Assembly: GCA_002423075.1 (NCBI GenBank) | Contig: DIUS01000081.1 | Location: 1-33,127, forward strand | Length of the DNA stretch: 33,127 nt | Reading direction: 5' to 3' | DNA from: Microbacteriaceae bacterium UBA6152 | GTDB lineage: Bacteria > Actinomycetota > Actinomycetes > Actinomycetales > Microbacteriaceae | Shown: in pieces, positions 14,882 through 22,782 of the stretch | Numbering within the stretch: the stretch's first letter is position 1 | Layout: every line of letters starts with the position of its first letter | Notes under the pieces: model-generated | Databases searched by the model: none | Seen by the model: the letters and a program-made list of their open reading frames with translations, nothing else | What the model was told of the DNA's origin: nothing | Made by a program: the position numbers and the translations under genes

Positions 14882-15496
14882 ATGCCTCAGCCCACGAAGG
14901 GCCCTCGCCTCGGCGGCGGCCCCGCCCACGAGCGCCTGCTTCTCGCGAACCTCGCGACGGCCCTCTTCACGCACAAGCGCATCACCACGACCGAGACGAA
15001 GGCGAAGCGGCTGCGTCCGCTCGCCGAGCGTCTCATCACCTTCGCGAAGCGCGGTGACCTGCACGCCCGTCGCCGGGTGATGACGATCATCCGTGACAAG
15101 AGCGCCGTGCACGAGCTCTTCACCGAGATCGCGCCGCTCATGGCCGAGCGCGAGGGCGGCTACACCCGCATCACGAAGGTCGGCTACCGCAAGGGCGACA
15201 ACGCCCCTATGGCGGTGATCGAGCTCGTTCTCGAGCCCGTGAACCCCAAGCCGAAGAGCGCGAAGAAGTCCGCGGCAGCAGCCGCGGCTGCTGCGCCCGC
15301 CGAGAAGCCTGTCGTCGATGAGGCGCCTGCTGACGAGGTCGTTGTCGATGAGGCCGCGACCGACGAGGCCGGCGCCGAGGAGACCGGCGCCGAGGAGACC
15401 AGCGCAGAGGAGACCAGCGCAGAGGAGACGGTCGTCGAGGCGCCCGCCGCTGACGCTGCCGACGAAGCGCCGGCCGACGATGCTGAGGCCAAGTAG
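14882..15496 (+). CDS. rplQ: 50S ribosomal protein L17 with acidic C-terminal tail
   Basis: L17 is a 50S protein near the tunnel exit. The core, residues 1-120, begins MPQPTKGPRLGGGPAHERLL and contains TTTETKAKRLRPLAERLIT. Residues 121-204 are an added tail: a Lys/Ala stretch with eight Ala in a row (131-138), then an Ala/Asp/Glu-rich part including four tandem copies of [GS]AEET (164-183) encoded by 15-bp DNA repeats. Actinobacterial L17 proteins often have such tails; this is long. A strong terminator follows. Confidence 0.95.
   Translation: MPQPTKGPRLGGGPAHERLLLANLATALFTHKRITTTETKAKRLRPLAERLITFAKRGDLHARRRVMTIIRDKSAVHELFTEIAPLMAEREGGYTRITKVGYRKGDNAPMAVIELVLEPVNPKPKSAKKSAAAAAAAAPAEKPVVDEAPADEVVVDEAATDEAGAEETGAEETSAEETSAEETVVEAPAADAADEAPADDAEAK
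15371..15430 (+). repeat. Four 15-bp tandem repeats in rplQ
   Basis: Units at 15371, 15386, 15401 and 15416 encode GAEET, GAEET, SAEET, SAEET. Units 1 and 2 are identical; units 3 and 4 differ from each other only at the last base. The pattern suggests recent unit duplication, and the repeat is in frame. Confidence 0.9.
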
Positions 15497-15519
15497 CACC
15501 CTCGAATCACGATCACGTC

Positions 15520-15557
15520 ACGGCCCCCGCTCGAGAGAGCGGGGGCCGTACGCTTTT
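15520..15557 (+). terminator. Strong intrinsic terminator of the alpha operon
   Basis: A perfect 13-bp stem, ACGGCCCCCGCTC with GAGCGGGGGCCGT, closes a GAGA loop (15520-15549) and is followed by ACGCTTTT. It lies 23 bases after the rplQ stop. The T-tract merges with a TACGCT box that may serve as the -10 of the next gene. Confidence 0.9.
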
Positions 15558-15561
15558 GCGC
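15549..15561 (+). promoter_or_regulatory. -10 box for a leaderless acetyltransferase mRNA
   Basis: TACGCT at 15549-15554 fits the actinobacterial TANNNT -10 consensus and ends 7 bases before the GTG at 15562, so transcription would start at the start codon. There is no Shine-Dalgarno sequence. No good -35 is seen because the terminator stem occupies that position. Confidence 0.5.
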
Positions 15562-16590
15562 GTGACCGATAAGCAGCCCGAGCTGCGCGACCGCGTACCG
15601 GCGCCCGACGACTTCGCACTGCCCGAGGGGCCGGAGGGCATCCACTGGCGGCCGCTGACCGCAGACGACGCCGCCACGCTCACCGACCTCGCCGAGCGCA
15701 TCAGTGCCCGCGATCACCCGACCTGGAGCGAGTCGCTCGACGAGCTGCTCGAAGAACTCAGGCACTCGTGGGTCGACCCTGCGCGCGACGGGATTCTCGC
15801 GGTCGACGCGGAGGGCACGGCAATCGCCTGGGGGCTCGTTGTCGCACCGCCAGAGCCCGAATCGATCGTGCGCATCATTCTTTTCGGCGGGGTCGACCCC
15901 GCGCACAGGGGGCGCGGCATCGGTCGGCAGTTGCTGGCCTGGCAGCACTCACGGGCGCAGCAGATGCTCGCTGCGAGCGATCTCACGCTGCCTGCGTCGG
16001 TCATGAGCTATGCGGCAGACCTGGCACCCGAGCACGGCCGCCTGCTCGAACGACTCGGGTTCGAGCCCGCGCGATACTTCACGACGCTCGAGTGCGCCCT
16101 GTCTGCATCGACCGCTGCGGTGACGCTGCCCGAAGGCGTGCGAGTCGAGACGTTCTCCAGCGAACGCAGTGAGGCCGTGCGCGCCGCGAAGAACGCCGCT
16201 TTCGCCGACCACTGGGGCAGCCAGCCCGCGACTCGCGAGGGGTGGGAGTCGATGCAGGCGCTGCCGAGCTTCAGGCCCGAGCTGTGCCGGGTCGCCCTCG
16301 TCGACGACGAGATCGTGGGCTTCGTGATCACTGAGATCAACGAAGACGACTGGGAGCGCCAGGGTGCGAGCAGCGCCTACATCGGGCTCGTGGGAACCGT
16401 GCGCGAGTGGCGCGGCCGCGGTCTCGCCAGCGCGTTGCTCGCCGACGTTCTGCAGGCCTACCGAGCGGCCGATCTCGAGCTCGCGGTGCTCGACGTCGAC
16501 ACCGAGAACCCCACGGGGGCCCTCGGCGTCTACACCCGGCTGGGGTTCGAGCCCACGGCCAGAGACGTCGCCTACCGAGTCGTGTACTGA
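15562..16590 (+). CDS. Tandem-GNAT N-acetyltransferase
   Basis: The 342-residue protein has two GNAT domains. The first, about residues 25-170, has the acetyl-CoA loop in VDPAHRGRGIGRQLL (about 111-125). The second, about 185-342, has YIGLVGTVREWRGRGLASAL near 273-292 and the C-terminal GALGVYTRLGFEPTA. This double architecture is shared by mycothiol synthase MshD and by many uncharacterised actinobacterial acetyltransferases; no feature seen here singles out MshD, so the substrate is unknown. GTG 15562 is chosen because a TANNNT box lies 7 bases upstream; TTG 15556 is an alternative. It is convergent with the acyltransferase gene. Confidence 0.8.
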   Translation: MTDKQPELRDRVPAPDDFALPEGPEGIHWRPLTADDAATLTDLAERISARDHPTWSESLDELLEELRHSWVDPARDGILAVDAEGTAIAWGLVVAPPEPESIVRIILFGGVDPAHRGRGIGRQLLAWQHSRAQQMLAASDLTLPASVMSYAADLAPEHGRLLERLGFEPARYFTTLECALSASTAAVTLPEGVRVETFSSERSEAVRAAKNAAFADHWGSQPATREGWESMQALPSFRPELCRVALVDDEIVGFVITEINEDDWERQGASSAYIGLVGTVREWRGRGLASALLADVLQAYRAADLELAVLDVDTENPTGALGVYTRLGFEPTARDVAYRVVY

Positions 16591-16600
16591 ATCCGCGGGG

Positions 16601-18475
16601 TCAGCGCGGGCGCCACAGCTCAGGGTTCTCGTCGTAGTCCACCATGTCGGGCAGCGAGGCGAGGTAGAGCAGCGCTGTCTCGACGGCGCCCGCGTAGACC
16701 TGGCCACCCGCCGACCCGGGGTGCACCTGGTCGCGCGCGAGCAGATTCAGTTGCGGGGCGATCGCGCGACGCCAGTCGGCGACGACGACATCGCGGTAGT
16801 CGGCCGCGAAGGCGATCAGGTGCCGGTTGACCCCCGGAATCCAGTCGCGCGGCGCTTGGGCACTGACGAGCACGAGCTGCCGCTCCGGGCCGATGATCGA
16901 CCTCACCTCGATCAGGGTCGCGGGATCGATCGACCCGTTGGTGCCGAGGTGCAGGATGACGATGGGGCGCAACGCGTCGCGAGCCGCGAGCGACCGCACG
17001 ATGTCAGGAGCCTGCCGCATCTGCCGCGAGACGACGGCGTCGATGGCGATGCCCGGCCACCGCGCCTGTAGCTGAGGTGCAGCCGCGAGCATGACCGAGT
17101 CTCCGATCGCGACAATCTGGTCGCCGGTCGCCAGCTTCACTGCGCTGCCCTCGACTGGCGCGCGCTCTGACTGCGGGATGCGCAGAGGCTGCGCAGCGGC
17201 GCCATCGAGAGCGGCCTGCCCGGCTGCAATGAAGGCAGCAGCCTCCGATTGCGCGGGAGCGCGCACGATGGCTGCGGTCGTGCCCGCGACCAGTCCGGCG
17301 AGGGTGAGCCCGCTCGCCACCACCGTGACGACGCGGCGGGGTCGCGGCCAGCTCGAGACGACGGTGCGCAGACGGCCCTGGCGCACAGGCTGCTCAAGCA
17401 GGCGATAGCTCAGCCCGGCAAGCACGAGCGAGATTATGAGCGCGGCGAGCCCCAGCAACCAGGCTTGCGGCCCCCCTCGATCGATGAAGGGCAGGGCCGC
17501 TCCGAGCAGCATGAGCACGGGCCAGTGCCACAGGTAGAGCCCGTACGAGCGCTCGCCGAGCCAGCGGGGGAGCGGAGCATCCAGCACCGCCGCCGCTGAC
17601 CCGCGCGGGTGCTCGGCGCTCACGATCAGTACGCCGGTGAGCAGCACAGCGGCCACGAGCCCACCGCGGTATGTGGCAGCGGAGTCAATGGCGAGCACGA
17701 GCGTCAGGGCGACGAGGCCCACGATGGCCAGCAGAGCGGCGGCATCAGCGGCACGCGGAGGAATGCGAGAAACGGATGCCCGCCCCGCGATCGGCTCGCG
17801 GGCCACAGCCAGCCCGGCCCCGAGCAGCAGCCCGAAGCCGTGCGTGAGGGTCGAGTAGTACGCCGCCGAGGCGGGGGCCGGATCGATCGCGAGATTACCG
17901 GCGAGCAGCGCCATCGCTGCGGCAGACGCGACCGCGAGCGCGAACGGCAGCGCGACGCGCACGCGCCGAAGGGGCAGGGCGAGCAGCGCGATGACGGCGA
18001 GCGGCCAGAGCAGGTAGAACTGCTCTTCGACGGCGAGCGACCAGAAGTGTCGAAAAAGCTCGGGGCTGGTCTGATCGAGGTAGGTCGAGCCGTTCGCGAT
18101 CGACCACCAGTTGCTGCTGAAGGTGAGGGCGCCGGCGAGCTGCCAGCCGATGCCGACGAGAATATCGCCGCCGATGAGGGCCGCCGCGGTCGCCGAGAGC
18201 CCGACCACAACGATCAACGCGGGCAGCAGCCGCCGCGCGCGCCTGGCCCAGAACCGGCGCAGCCTGACGCGACCCTCGAGACGATGCTCAGCGATGAGGA
18301 GCGCGGTGATGAGGTACCCGCTCACGACGAGGAAGATGTCGACGCCGAGAAACCCTCCTGGAGCGAGACCCGGAAAGAGGTGGTACGCCAGCACGAGCGT
18401 GATCGCGAGCGCCCGCAGGCCGTCGAGACCCGGAAGCCGGCTGCCGTTCGCCGGGCTTGTGCTGATCGCAGACAT
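16601..18475 (-). CDS. Membrane acyltransferase 3 family protein with C-terminal SGNH domain
   Basis: This 624-residue protein resembles OafA/OatA-type O-acetyltransferases that modify cell-surface sugars. Residues 1-370 hold a multi-pass membrane domain opening with LPGLDGLRALAITLVLAYHL and GFLGVDIFLVVSGYLIT, including the histidine thought to act in acyl transfer, and the RRARRLLPAL motif. A single helix near 395-415 leads to an extracellular SGNH hydrolase-like domain with IVAIGDSVML (Ser near 460), HLGTNGSID and DQVHPGSAGG (catalytic Asp and His). The start is ATG 18475; an upstream TTG at 18505 is less likely. The acceptor (peptidoglycan, teichoic acid-like polymer or exopolysaccharide) cannot be told. 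Confidence 0.88.
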   Translation of the reverse strand: MSAISTSPANGSRLPGLDGLRALAITLVLAYHLFPGLAPGGFLGVDIFLVVSGYLITALLIAEHRLEGRVRLRRFWARRARRLLPALIVVVGLSATAAALIGGDILVGIGWQLAGALTFSSNWWSIANGSTYLDQTSPELFRHFWSLAVEEQFYLLWPLAVIALLALPLRRVRVALPFALAVASAAAMALLAGNLAIDPAPASAAYYSTLTHGFGLLLGAGLAVAREPIAGRASVSRIPPRAADAAALLAIVGLVALTLVLAIDSAATYRGGLVAAVLLTGVLIVSAEHPRGSAAAVLDAPLPRWLGERSYGLYLWHWPVLMLLGAALPFIDRGGPQAWLLGLAALIISLVLAGLSYRLLEQPVRQGRLRTVVSSWPRPRRVVTVVASGLTLAGLVAGTTAAIVRAPAQSEAAAFIAAGQAALDGAAAQPLRIPQSERAPVEGSAVKLATGDQIVAIGDSVMLAAAPQLQARWPGIAIDAVVSRQMRQAPDIVRSLAARDALRPIVILHLGTNGSIDPATLIEVRSIIGPERQLVLVSAQAPRDWIPGVNRHLIAFAADYRDVVVADWRRAIAPQLNLLARDQVHPGSAGGQVYAGAVETALLYLASLPDMVDYDENPELWRPR

Positions 18476-18523
18476 CGTGAGAACAGTCTCTCGCGTTCGC
18501 GCCAAGGTGCGGATGCGCCGCTC

Positions 18524-18537
18524 TAGGATGATCGGTT
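18524..18537 (+). promoter_or_regulatory. -10 box for leaderless truA
   Basis: TAGGAT at 18524-18529 ends 8 bases before the GTG of truA, and no Shine-Dalgarno sequence is visible. The position implies transcription from, or very near, the start codon. The divergent acyltransferase start is 49 bases away, so the two promoters must lie close together. Confidence 0.55.
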
Positions 18538-19419
18538 GTGGAGACGGTGCGCCTGCGACTCGATGTCGCGTACGACGGCGCGGCCTTCTCGGGCTGGGGG
18601 CGGCAGCCGCGACTGCGCACGGTGCAGGGTGAGCTCGAGCAAGCGATCGCCACTCTGCTGCGCCACCCCGAGCACGAGGTGCGCCTCGTCGTAGCGGGCC
18701 GAACCGACGCGGGCGTGCACGCGATCGGGCAGGTTGCTCACATCGACCTCAGTGTTGACCAGTGGCGGGCGCTCGTCGCGTCGCGCCGCGCCGGCTCGGT
18801 CGAAGAGTCGCTCACCCGGCGGCTCAACGGCCTCATCAGCAGGCAGGGAGCCGATGTGGTGGTGAGCGACGTCGCCCTCGCGCCCGAGGGCTTCGACGCG
18901 CGCTTCTCGGCGCTCTGGCGCCGCTATCAGTATCGGGTCGCCGATGCCCGCAGCCGCCGTGACCCCCGTCGTCGCGGGCACACCCTCTGGCACACCGCTG
19001 ACCTCGATGTCGAGGCCATGGACGCCGCGAGCCGCAGCCTTACAGGCCTTCATGACTTCGGGGCCTTCTGCCGGCCCCGCGAGGGTGCCACGACCATCCG
19101 CACACTGATCGACTACCGCTGGTCGCGCGATGACGAGGGGGTGCTCGTCGCCGACGTGCGGGCCGACGCGTTCTGCCACTCGATGGTGCGCGCGCTCGTC
19201 GGATCGGCGATCGAGGTCGGCAAGCACGAGCTTGGGCTTGACCAGCTGCACGCCGTGCTCGAGGGGGCCAGGCGCGAGAACGACTTCTCGGTGGTCGCGG
19301 CGCGGGGCCTCACTCTGATGGAGGTTGGCTACCCACCCGACGACGAGCTCGCAGCCCGGGCAGAGCTGACCCGCGCACGGCGCGAGCGCGCGGGGCGCTC
19401 GGCCGAGCCCTCAGATTGA
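18538..19419 (+). CDS. truA: tRNA pseudouridine(38-40) synthase
   Basis: TruA converts uridines 38-40 of the tRNA anticodon arm to pseudouridine. The 293-residue protein starts METVRLRLDVAYDGAAFSGW and carries VVAGRTDAGVHAIGQVAH, with the catalytic Asp of GRTDAGVHA, and the C-terminal FCHSMVRALVGSAIEVGK. Length is somewhat above the E. coli enzyme. In mycobacteria truA follows rplQ directly; here two unrelated genes separate them. The GTG start is supported by the adjacent TAGGAT box. Confidence 0.96.
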   Translation: METVRLRLDVAYDGAAFSGWGRQPRLRTVQGELEQAIATLLRHPEHEVRLVVAGRTDAGVHAIGQVAHIDLSVDQWRALVASRRAGSVEESLTRRLNGLISRQGADVVVSDVALAPEGFDARFSALWRRYQYRVADARSRRDPRRRGHTLWHTADLDVEAMDAASRSLTGLHDFGAFCRPREGATTIRTLIDYRWSRDDEGVLVADVRADAFCHSMVRALVGSAIEVGKHELGLDQLHAVLEGARRENDFSVVAARGLTLMEVGYPPDDELAARAELTRARRERAGRSAEPSD

Positions 19420-19445
19420 CCGACCGGCCTCGCGTGCACTAGTGT
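19416..19445 (+). promoter_or_regulatory. rplM-rpsI-glmM promoter
   Basis: TTGACC (19416-19421) and TAGTGT (19440-19445) are 18 bases apart, a strong match to a housekeeping promoter. The -35 box overlaps the end of truA. CGACCCTTGGTG (19446-19457) immediately follows and matches the infA promoter start region. Confidence 0.75.
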
Positions 19446-19570
19446 CGACCCTTGGTGTCCGTCGCCGACGGTCATCCGGTTGAGCCCTCCACTTTGGCGT
19501 TCCGCACGATCCGTGCGAGAACTCCTCCCGGAGCGGGATTCACGAACTACTCGACACGAAAGCCGTGATT
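19446..19570 (+). promoter_or_regulatory. rplM 5' leader with hairpins
   Basis: About 120 bases of leader start with CGACCCTTGGTG, then CCGT/ACGG (19459-19471) and CGCACG-ATC-CGTGCG (19503-19517). The layout (shared 12-mer, then hairpin) parallels the infA leader. A GAAAG purine tract 8 bases before GTG 19571 is the likely ribosome binding site. Confidence 0.5.
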
Positions 19571-20017
19571 GTGACGCGCACTTTCAGCCCCACACCCGCT
19601 GACGTTCAGCACAACTGGGTCGTCATCGATGCCAACGATGTCGTCCTGGGCCGTCTCGCCAGCCACGCCGCCGCCCTGCTGCGCGGCAAGCACAAGCCCA
19701 CCTTCGCCCAGCACATGGACATGGGCGACTTCGTGATCATCATCAACGCCGAGAAGGTCGCGTTGACGGGGTCAAAGCTCACTCAGAAGAAGGCGTACCG
19801 CCACTCGGGTTACCCGGGCGGACTCACGGCCACGACCTACTCCGAACTGCTGGAGAAGAACCCCGTGCGCGCCGTCGAGAAGGCCATTCGAGGCATGTTG
19901 CCGAAGAACTCGCTGGGCCGCGCCCAGATCAAGAAGCTCAAGGTATACGCGGGTGCCGAGCACCCGCACGCTGCGCAGCAGCCGACGACCTACACCCTCG
20001 ACCAGGTCGCTCAGTAG
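19571..20017 (+). CDS. rplM: 50S ribosomal protein L13
   Basis: L13 is an early-assembly 50S protein. GTG 19571 gives 148 residues starting MTRTFSPTPADVQHNWVVID, as in related actinobacteria; GTG 19565 would add two residues but leaves almost no room for the GAAAG ribosome binding site. Motifs include VLGRLASHAAALLRGKHKP, the MGDFVIIINAEKVALTG strand and the C-terminal LKVYAGAEHPHAAQQP. rpsI follows after 30 bases. Confidence 0.96.
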   Translation: MTRTFSPTPADVQHNWVVIDANDVVLGRLASHAAALLRGKHKPTFAQHMDMGDFVIIINAEKVALTGSKLTQKKAYRHSGYPGGLTATTYSELLEKNPVRAVEKAIRGMLPKNSLGRAQIKKLKVYAGAEHPHAAQQPTTYTLDQVAQ

Positions 20018-20047
20018 CGACCGCGCAGACGCTAAAGGACACGCATC

Positions 20048-20563
20048 GTGGCAGACGTTACGAACACTGACGAATCAAACACCGTCGAGACCAACATGGA
20101 CGAGGGCTTTCCCGAGTCGTACACCACCGAGTCGGTTGCGCCCGTCGAGACGGCCGCGCCCCGCGCCGTGCTCTCTGTCGGCGGCCAGGCTGTCGGTCGG
20201 CGCAAGCAGGCGATCGCCCGCGTGCGCATCACGCCCGGCGCAGGAACCTACTCGGTCAACGGGCGCACGCTCGAGCAGTACTTTCCGAACAAGCTGCACC
20301 AGCAGCTCATTAACGACCCGTTCACGGTGCTGCAGCTCGGCGGTGCGTACGACGTGATCGCCCGCATCACCGGTGGCGGCCCCTCGGGCCAGGCCGGTGC
20401 GCTGCGCCTCGCGATCGCTCGCGCGCTCAATGAGATCGACCGAGAGAACAACCGCGCCACCCTCAAGAAGGCCGGCTTCCTCACGCGCGATGCGCGCGTG
20501 ATCGAGCGCAAGAAGGCCGGTCTCAAGAAGGCCCGCAAGGCACCTCAGTACTCGAAGCGCTAG
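20048..20563 (+). CDS. rpsI: 30S ribosomal protein S9 with acidic N-terminal extension
   Basis: S9 reaches the P site with its C-terminal arginine. The conserved core begins near residue 48 (VGRRKQAIARVRITPG) and ends KKARKAPQYSKR, with the invariant terminal SKR. The first 40 residues are acidic and variable, as in other actinobacteria. The GTG start is supported by AAAGGA about 9 bases upstream. glmM follows after 24 bases, a conserved pairing. Confidence 0.97.
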   Translation: MADVTNTDESNTVETNMDEGFPESYTTESVAPVETAAPRAVLSVGGQAVGRRKQAIARVRITPGAGTYSVNGRTLEQYFPNKLHQQLINDPFTVLQLGGAYDVIARITGGGPSGQAGALRLAIARALNEIDRENNRATLKKAGFLTRDARVIERKKAGLKKARKAPQYSKR

Positions 20564-20587
20564 TCGCCCGGGTTCTGGTCGAACGCG

Positions 20588-21949
20588 ATGGGTCGACTTT
20601 TCGGCACTGACGGGGTTCGAGGGCTGGCCAACGGTGATCTCACCGCTGACCTCGCCCTCGGGCTCTCGCAGGCCGCTGCGCTCGTGCTCACCTCAGGTCG
20701 GCACGCCAAAGAGTTGCGCGCTGCGGGCAAGCGGCCCACGGCGATCGTCGCCCGCGACCCGCGGGTCTCGGGGCAATTCTTGACCGCAGCGGTTTCGGCC
20801 GGGCTCGCGAGCTCGGGCATCGACGTGCTCGACGCCGGAGTGATTCCGACTCCGGCGGCGGCCTTCCTGGTCGGCGACATCGGCGCCGACTTTGGCGTCA
20901 TGATCTCGGCGTCGCACAACCCGGCTCCTGACAACGGCATCAAGTTCTTCTCGTACGGCGGCACCAAGCTGCCCGACGCCGTCGAAGACCGCATCGAAGA
21001 CGCGCTCGCGGGCGAGAAGCTCGCACCGACCGGCGCCGGTGTCGGTCGCATTCAGCGCTTCGCCGACGCCGAAGATCGTTATGTGCTGCACCTGCTGGGC
21101 ACCCTCGACGTCTCGCTCGAGGGGTTGCACGTCGTCATCGACTGCGCCCACGGTGCCGCAGCGGGCATCTCGCCGCGCGTCTTCGCCGACGCCGGTGCGC
21201 GCGTGACCGTGATCGGCAGCGACCCCGACGGGCTCAACATCAATGACGGCGTGGGCTCGACGCACCTCGACCCGCTGCGCGCAGCGGTCGTCGAGCTCGG
21301 CGCCGATCTCGGCATCGCGCACGACGGCGACGCCGATCGGTGCCTGGCGGTGGATGCTCAGGGCAACGTTATCGATGGTGACCAGATCATGGCCATCATC
21401 GCCCTGTCGATGCACGCGCGCGGTGCTCTCGTCGACGACACGCTCGTCGCCACCGTGATGAGCAACCTGGGCCTCAAGCGCGCGATGCAGCACCACGGCA
21501 TCCGCATGATCGAGACCAAGGTGGGTGACCGTTATGTGCTCGAGGCGCTCGCCGAGCACTCGCTCAGCCTCGGGGGTGAGCAGTCGGGGCACATCATCTT
21601 CAGCGAGCACGCGACGACCGGCGACGGCATTCTGACCGGTCTGCAGATCGCGGCCGAGATGGCTCGTACGAAGAAGACCGTGGCCGAGCTGGCCGCGGTC
21701 ATGACCGTTTTTCCGCAGGTGCTCATCAATGTGCGCGGCGTCGATCGCTCGGCGCTCGAGGGCCACTCGGTGGTCGCCGACGCCGTGAGGCGCGAAGAGG
21801 CCGCGCTGGGCGACAGCGGTCGCGTGCTGCTGCGGGCGAGCGGCACCGAGCCGATGGTGCGCGTCATGGTCGAGGCAGCGGACCAGGCGACAGCAGAAGC
21901 CGTGGCCGAGCGTCTCGCGGCGGTCGTACGCGAGCAGCTCGCGGTCTAG
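20588..21949 (+). CDS. glmM: Phosphoglucosamine mutase
   Basis: GlmM converts glucosamine-6-phosphate to glucosamine-1-phosphate on the way to UDP-GlcNAc for peptidoglycan. The 453-residue protein begins MGRLFGTDGVRGLAN and has the phosphoserine loop ISASHNPAPDNGIKFF (Ser109), the metal-binding HDGDADRC, the sugar-binding GGEQSGHIIF and the phosphate-binding RASGTEPMVRVM. No Shine-Dalgarno sequence is obvious; translation may depend on rpsI. Its TAG stop shares the palindrome CTAG with the stop of the convergent methyltransferase. Confidence 0.97.
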   Translation: MGRLFGTDGVRGLANGDLTADLALGLSQAAALVLTSGRHAKELRAAGKRPTAIVARDPRVSGQFLTAAVSAGLASSGIDVLDAGVIPTPAAAFLVGDIGADFGVMISASHNPAPDNGIKFFSYGGTKLPDAVEDRIEDALAGEKLAPTGAGVGRIQRFADAEDRYVLHLLGTLDVSLEGLHVVIDCAHGAAAGISPRVFADAGARVTVIGSDPDGLNINDGVGSTHLDPLRAAVVELGADLGIAHDGDADRCLAVDAQGNVIDGDQIMAIIALSMHARGALVDDTLVATVMSNLGLKRAMQHHGIRMIETKVGDRYVLEALAEHSLSLGGEQSGHIIFSEHATTGDGILTGLQIAAEMARTKKTVAELAAVMTVFPQVLINVRGVDRSALEGHSVVADAVRREEAALGDSGRVLLRASGTEPMVRVMVEAADQATAEAVAERLAAVVREQLAV

Positions 21950-22782
21950 CCGACGGCTGGCGTCGCAGTGACCTCGACGTGGGTCATGGTGAGCATCGCG
22001 TCGTCGTGTTGCGCCCAGACGCGCCACGCTTGGCTGATCTGCTGAAGCTCGGCATGCGTCGCGTGGCCGCCGTCGAGAGCGTCGCGCGCGAACGACGAGT
22101 GCAGCACGTGCTCCGCCCACGCTCCACCCCACCATGCGCGGTCGACTTCGTCGCTGAAGAGCCACACGGTCGCTGTAGTCTCGACGGCATCGAGACCGGC
22201 GGCGCGCGCCCAGGCCTTGAGGTGTCGACCCGCATTCGGCTCTCCGCCATTGCCGCGGTGCACGCGCTGATAGAGGTCGAGCCACTGCGCGAGACCGGGC
22301 AGCAGCGGAAACCAGCTCGTCACGGCGTAGTCGACCTCGCGCGCGGCGATCGTGCCTCCTGGCACGGTCACTCGCGCCATCTCGCGCAGCATCGCGACCG
22401 GGTCGCCAACGTGCTGCAGTGTCTGATGCGTGTGAGTGATGTCGAAGGCTCCGTCGTCGAAGGGCAGTGCGAACGCATCCCCGTGCACGAACGTCGCGGC
22501 CGAGCCCAGCTCTGCCGCGTGCGCCTCGGCTGCCGTGATCGCGTCAACTGCGGCGTCGAGGCCGATGACGCGGCCGGGGGCGAGTCGCTCGGCGAACTCT
22601 GTCGTGATCGTGCCGGGCCCGCATCCGACATCGAGCAGCGACCGGCCAGCGATGAGATGGGGTTTCAGGTAGGCGGCCGAGTTGGCGATCGTTCGCCAAC
22701 GATGCACGGCGAGCACGCTCGCGTGGTGACCGTGGGTGTACTTCGCGGTGTCGGGCGAAGCCGAGTCAGGCGTCTCGGCCAT
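21946..22782 (-). CDS. Class I SAM-dependent methyltransferase
   Basis: The 278-residue protein has a Rossmann-type methyltransferase domain: motif I SLLDVGCGPGTIT (residues 48-60), an acidic residue in GLDAAVD, and FDITHTHQTLQHVGDP followed by VPGGTIAAREVDY. It most resembles UbiE/Methyltransf_11-type enzymes acting on small molecules, but the substrate cannot be told from sequence. Its ATG overlaps the stop of coaA (ATGA), so the two are one operon. The 3' end abuts glmM. Confidence 0.85.
   Translation of the reverse strand: MAETPDSASPDTAKYTHGHHASVLAVHRWRTIANSAAYLKPHLIAGRSLLDVGCGPGTITTEFAERLAPGRVIGLDAAVDAITAAEAHAAELGSAATFVHGDAFALPFDDGAFDITHTHQTLQHVGDPVAMLREMARVTVPGGTIAAREVDYAVTSWFPLLPGLAQWLDLYQRVHRGNGGEPNAGRHLKAWARAAGLDAVETTATVWLFSDEVDRAWWGGAWAEHVLHSSFARDALDGGHATHAELQQISQAWRVWAQHDDAMLTMTHVEVTATPAVG

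Noticed and set aside
15562..16590. Tandem GNAT protein considered as mycothiol synthase MshD
   Set aside because: Only the two-domain layout agrees; no MshD-specific residues could be identified by eye, and no other mycothiol gene is nearby.
20693..22285. 530-codon open frame on the minus strand across glmM
   Set aside because: It lies antisense to the well-conserved glmM and shows no recognisable domain; long antisense frames are expected at this GC content.
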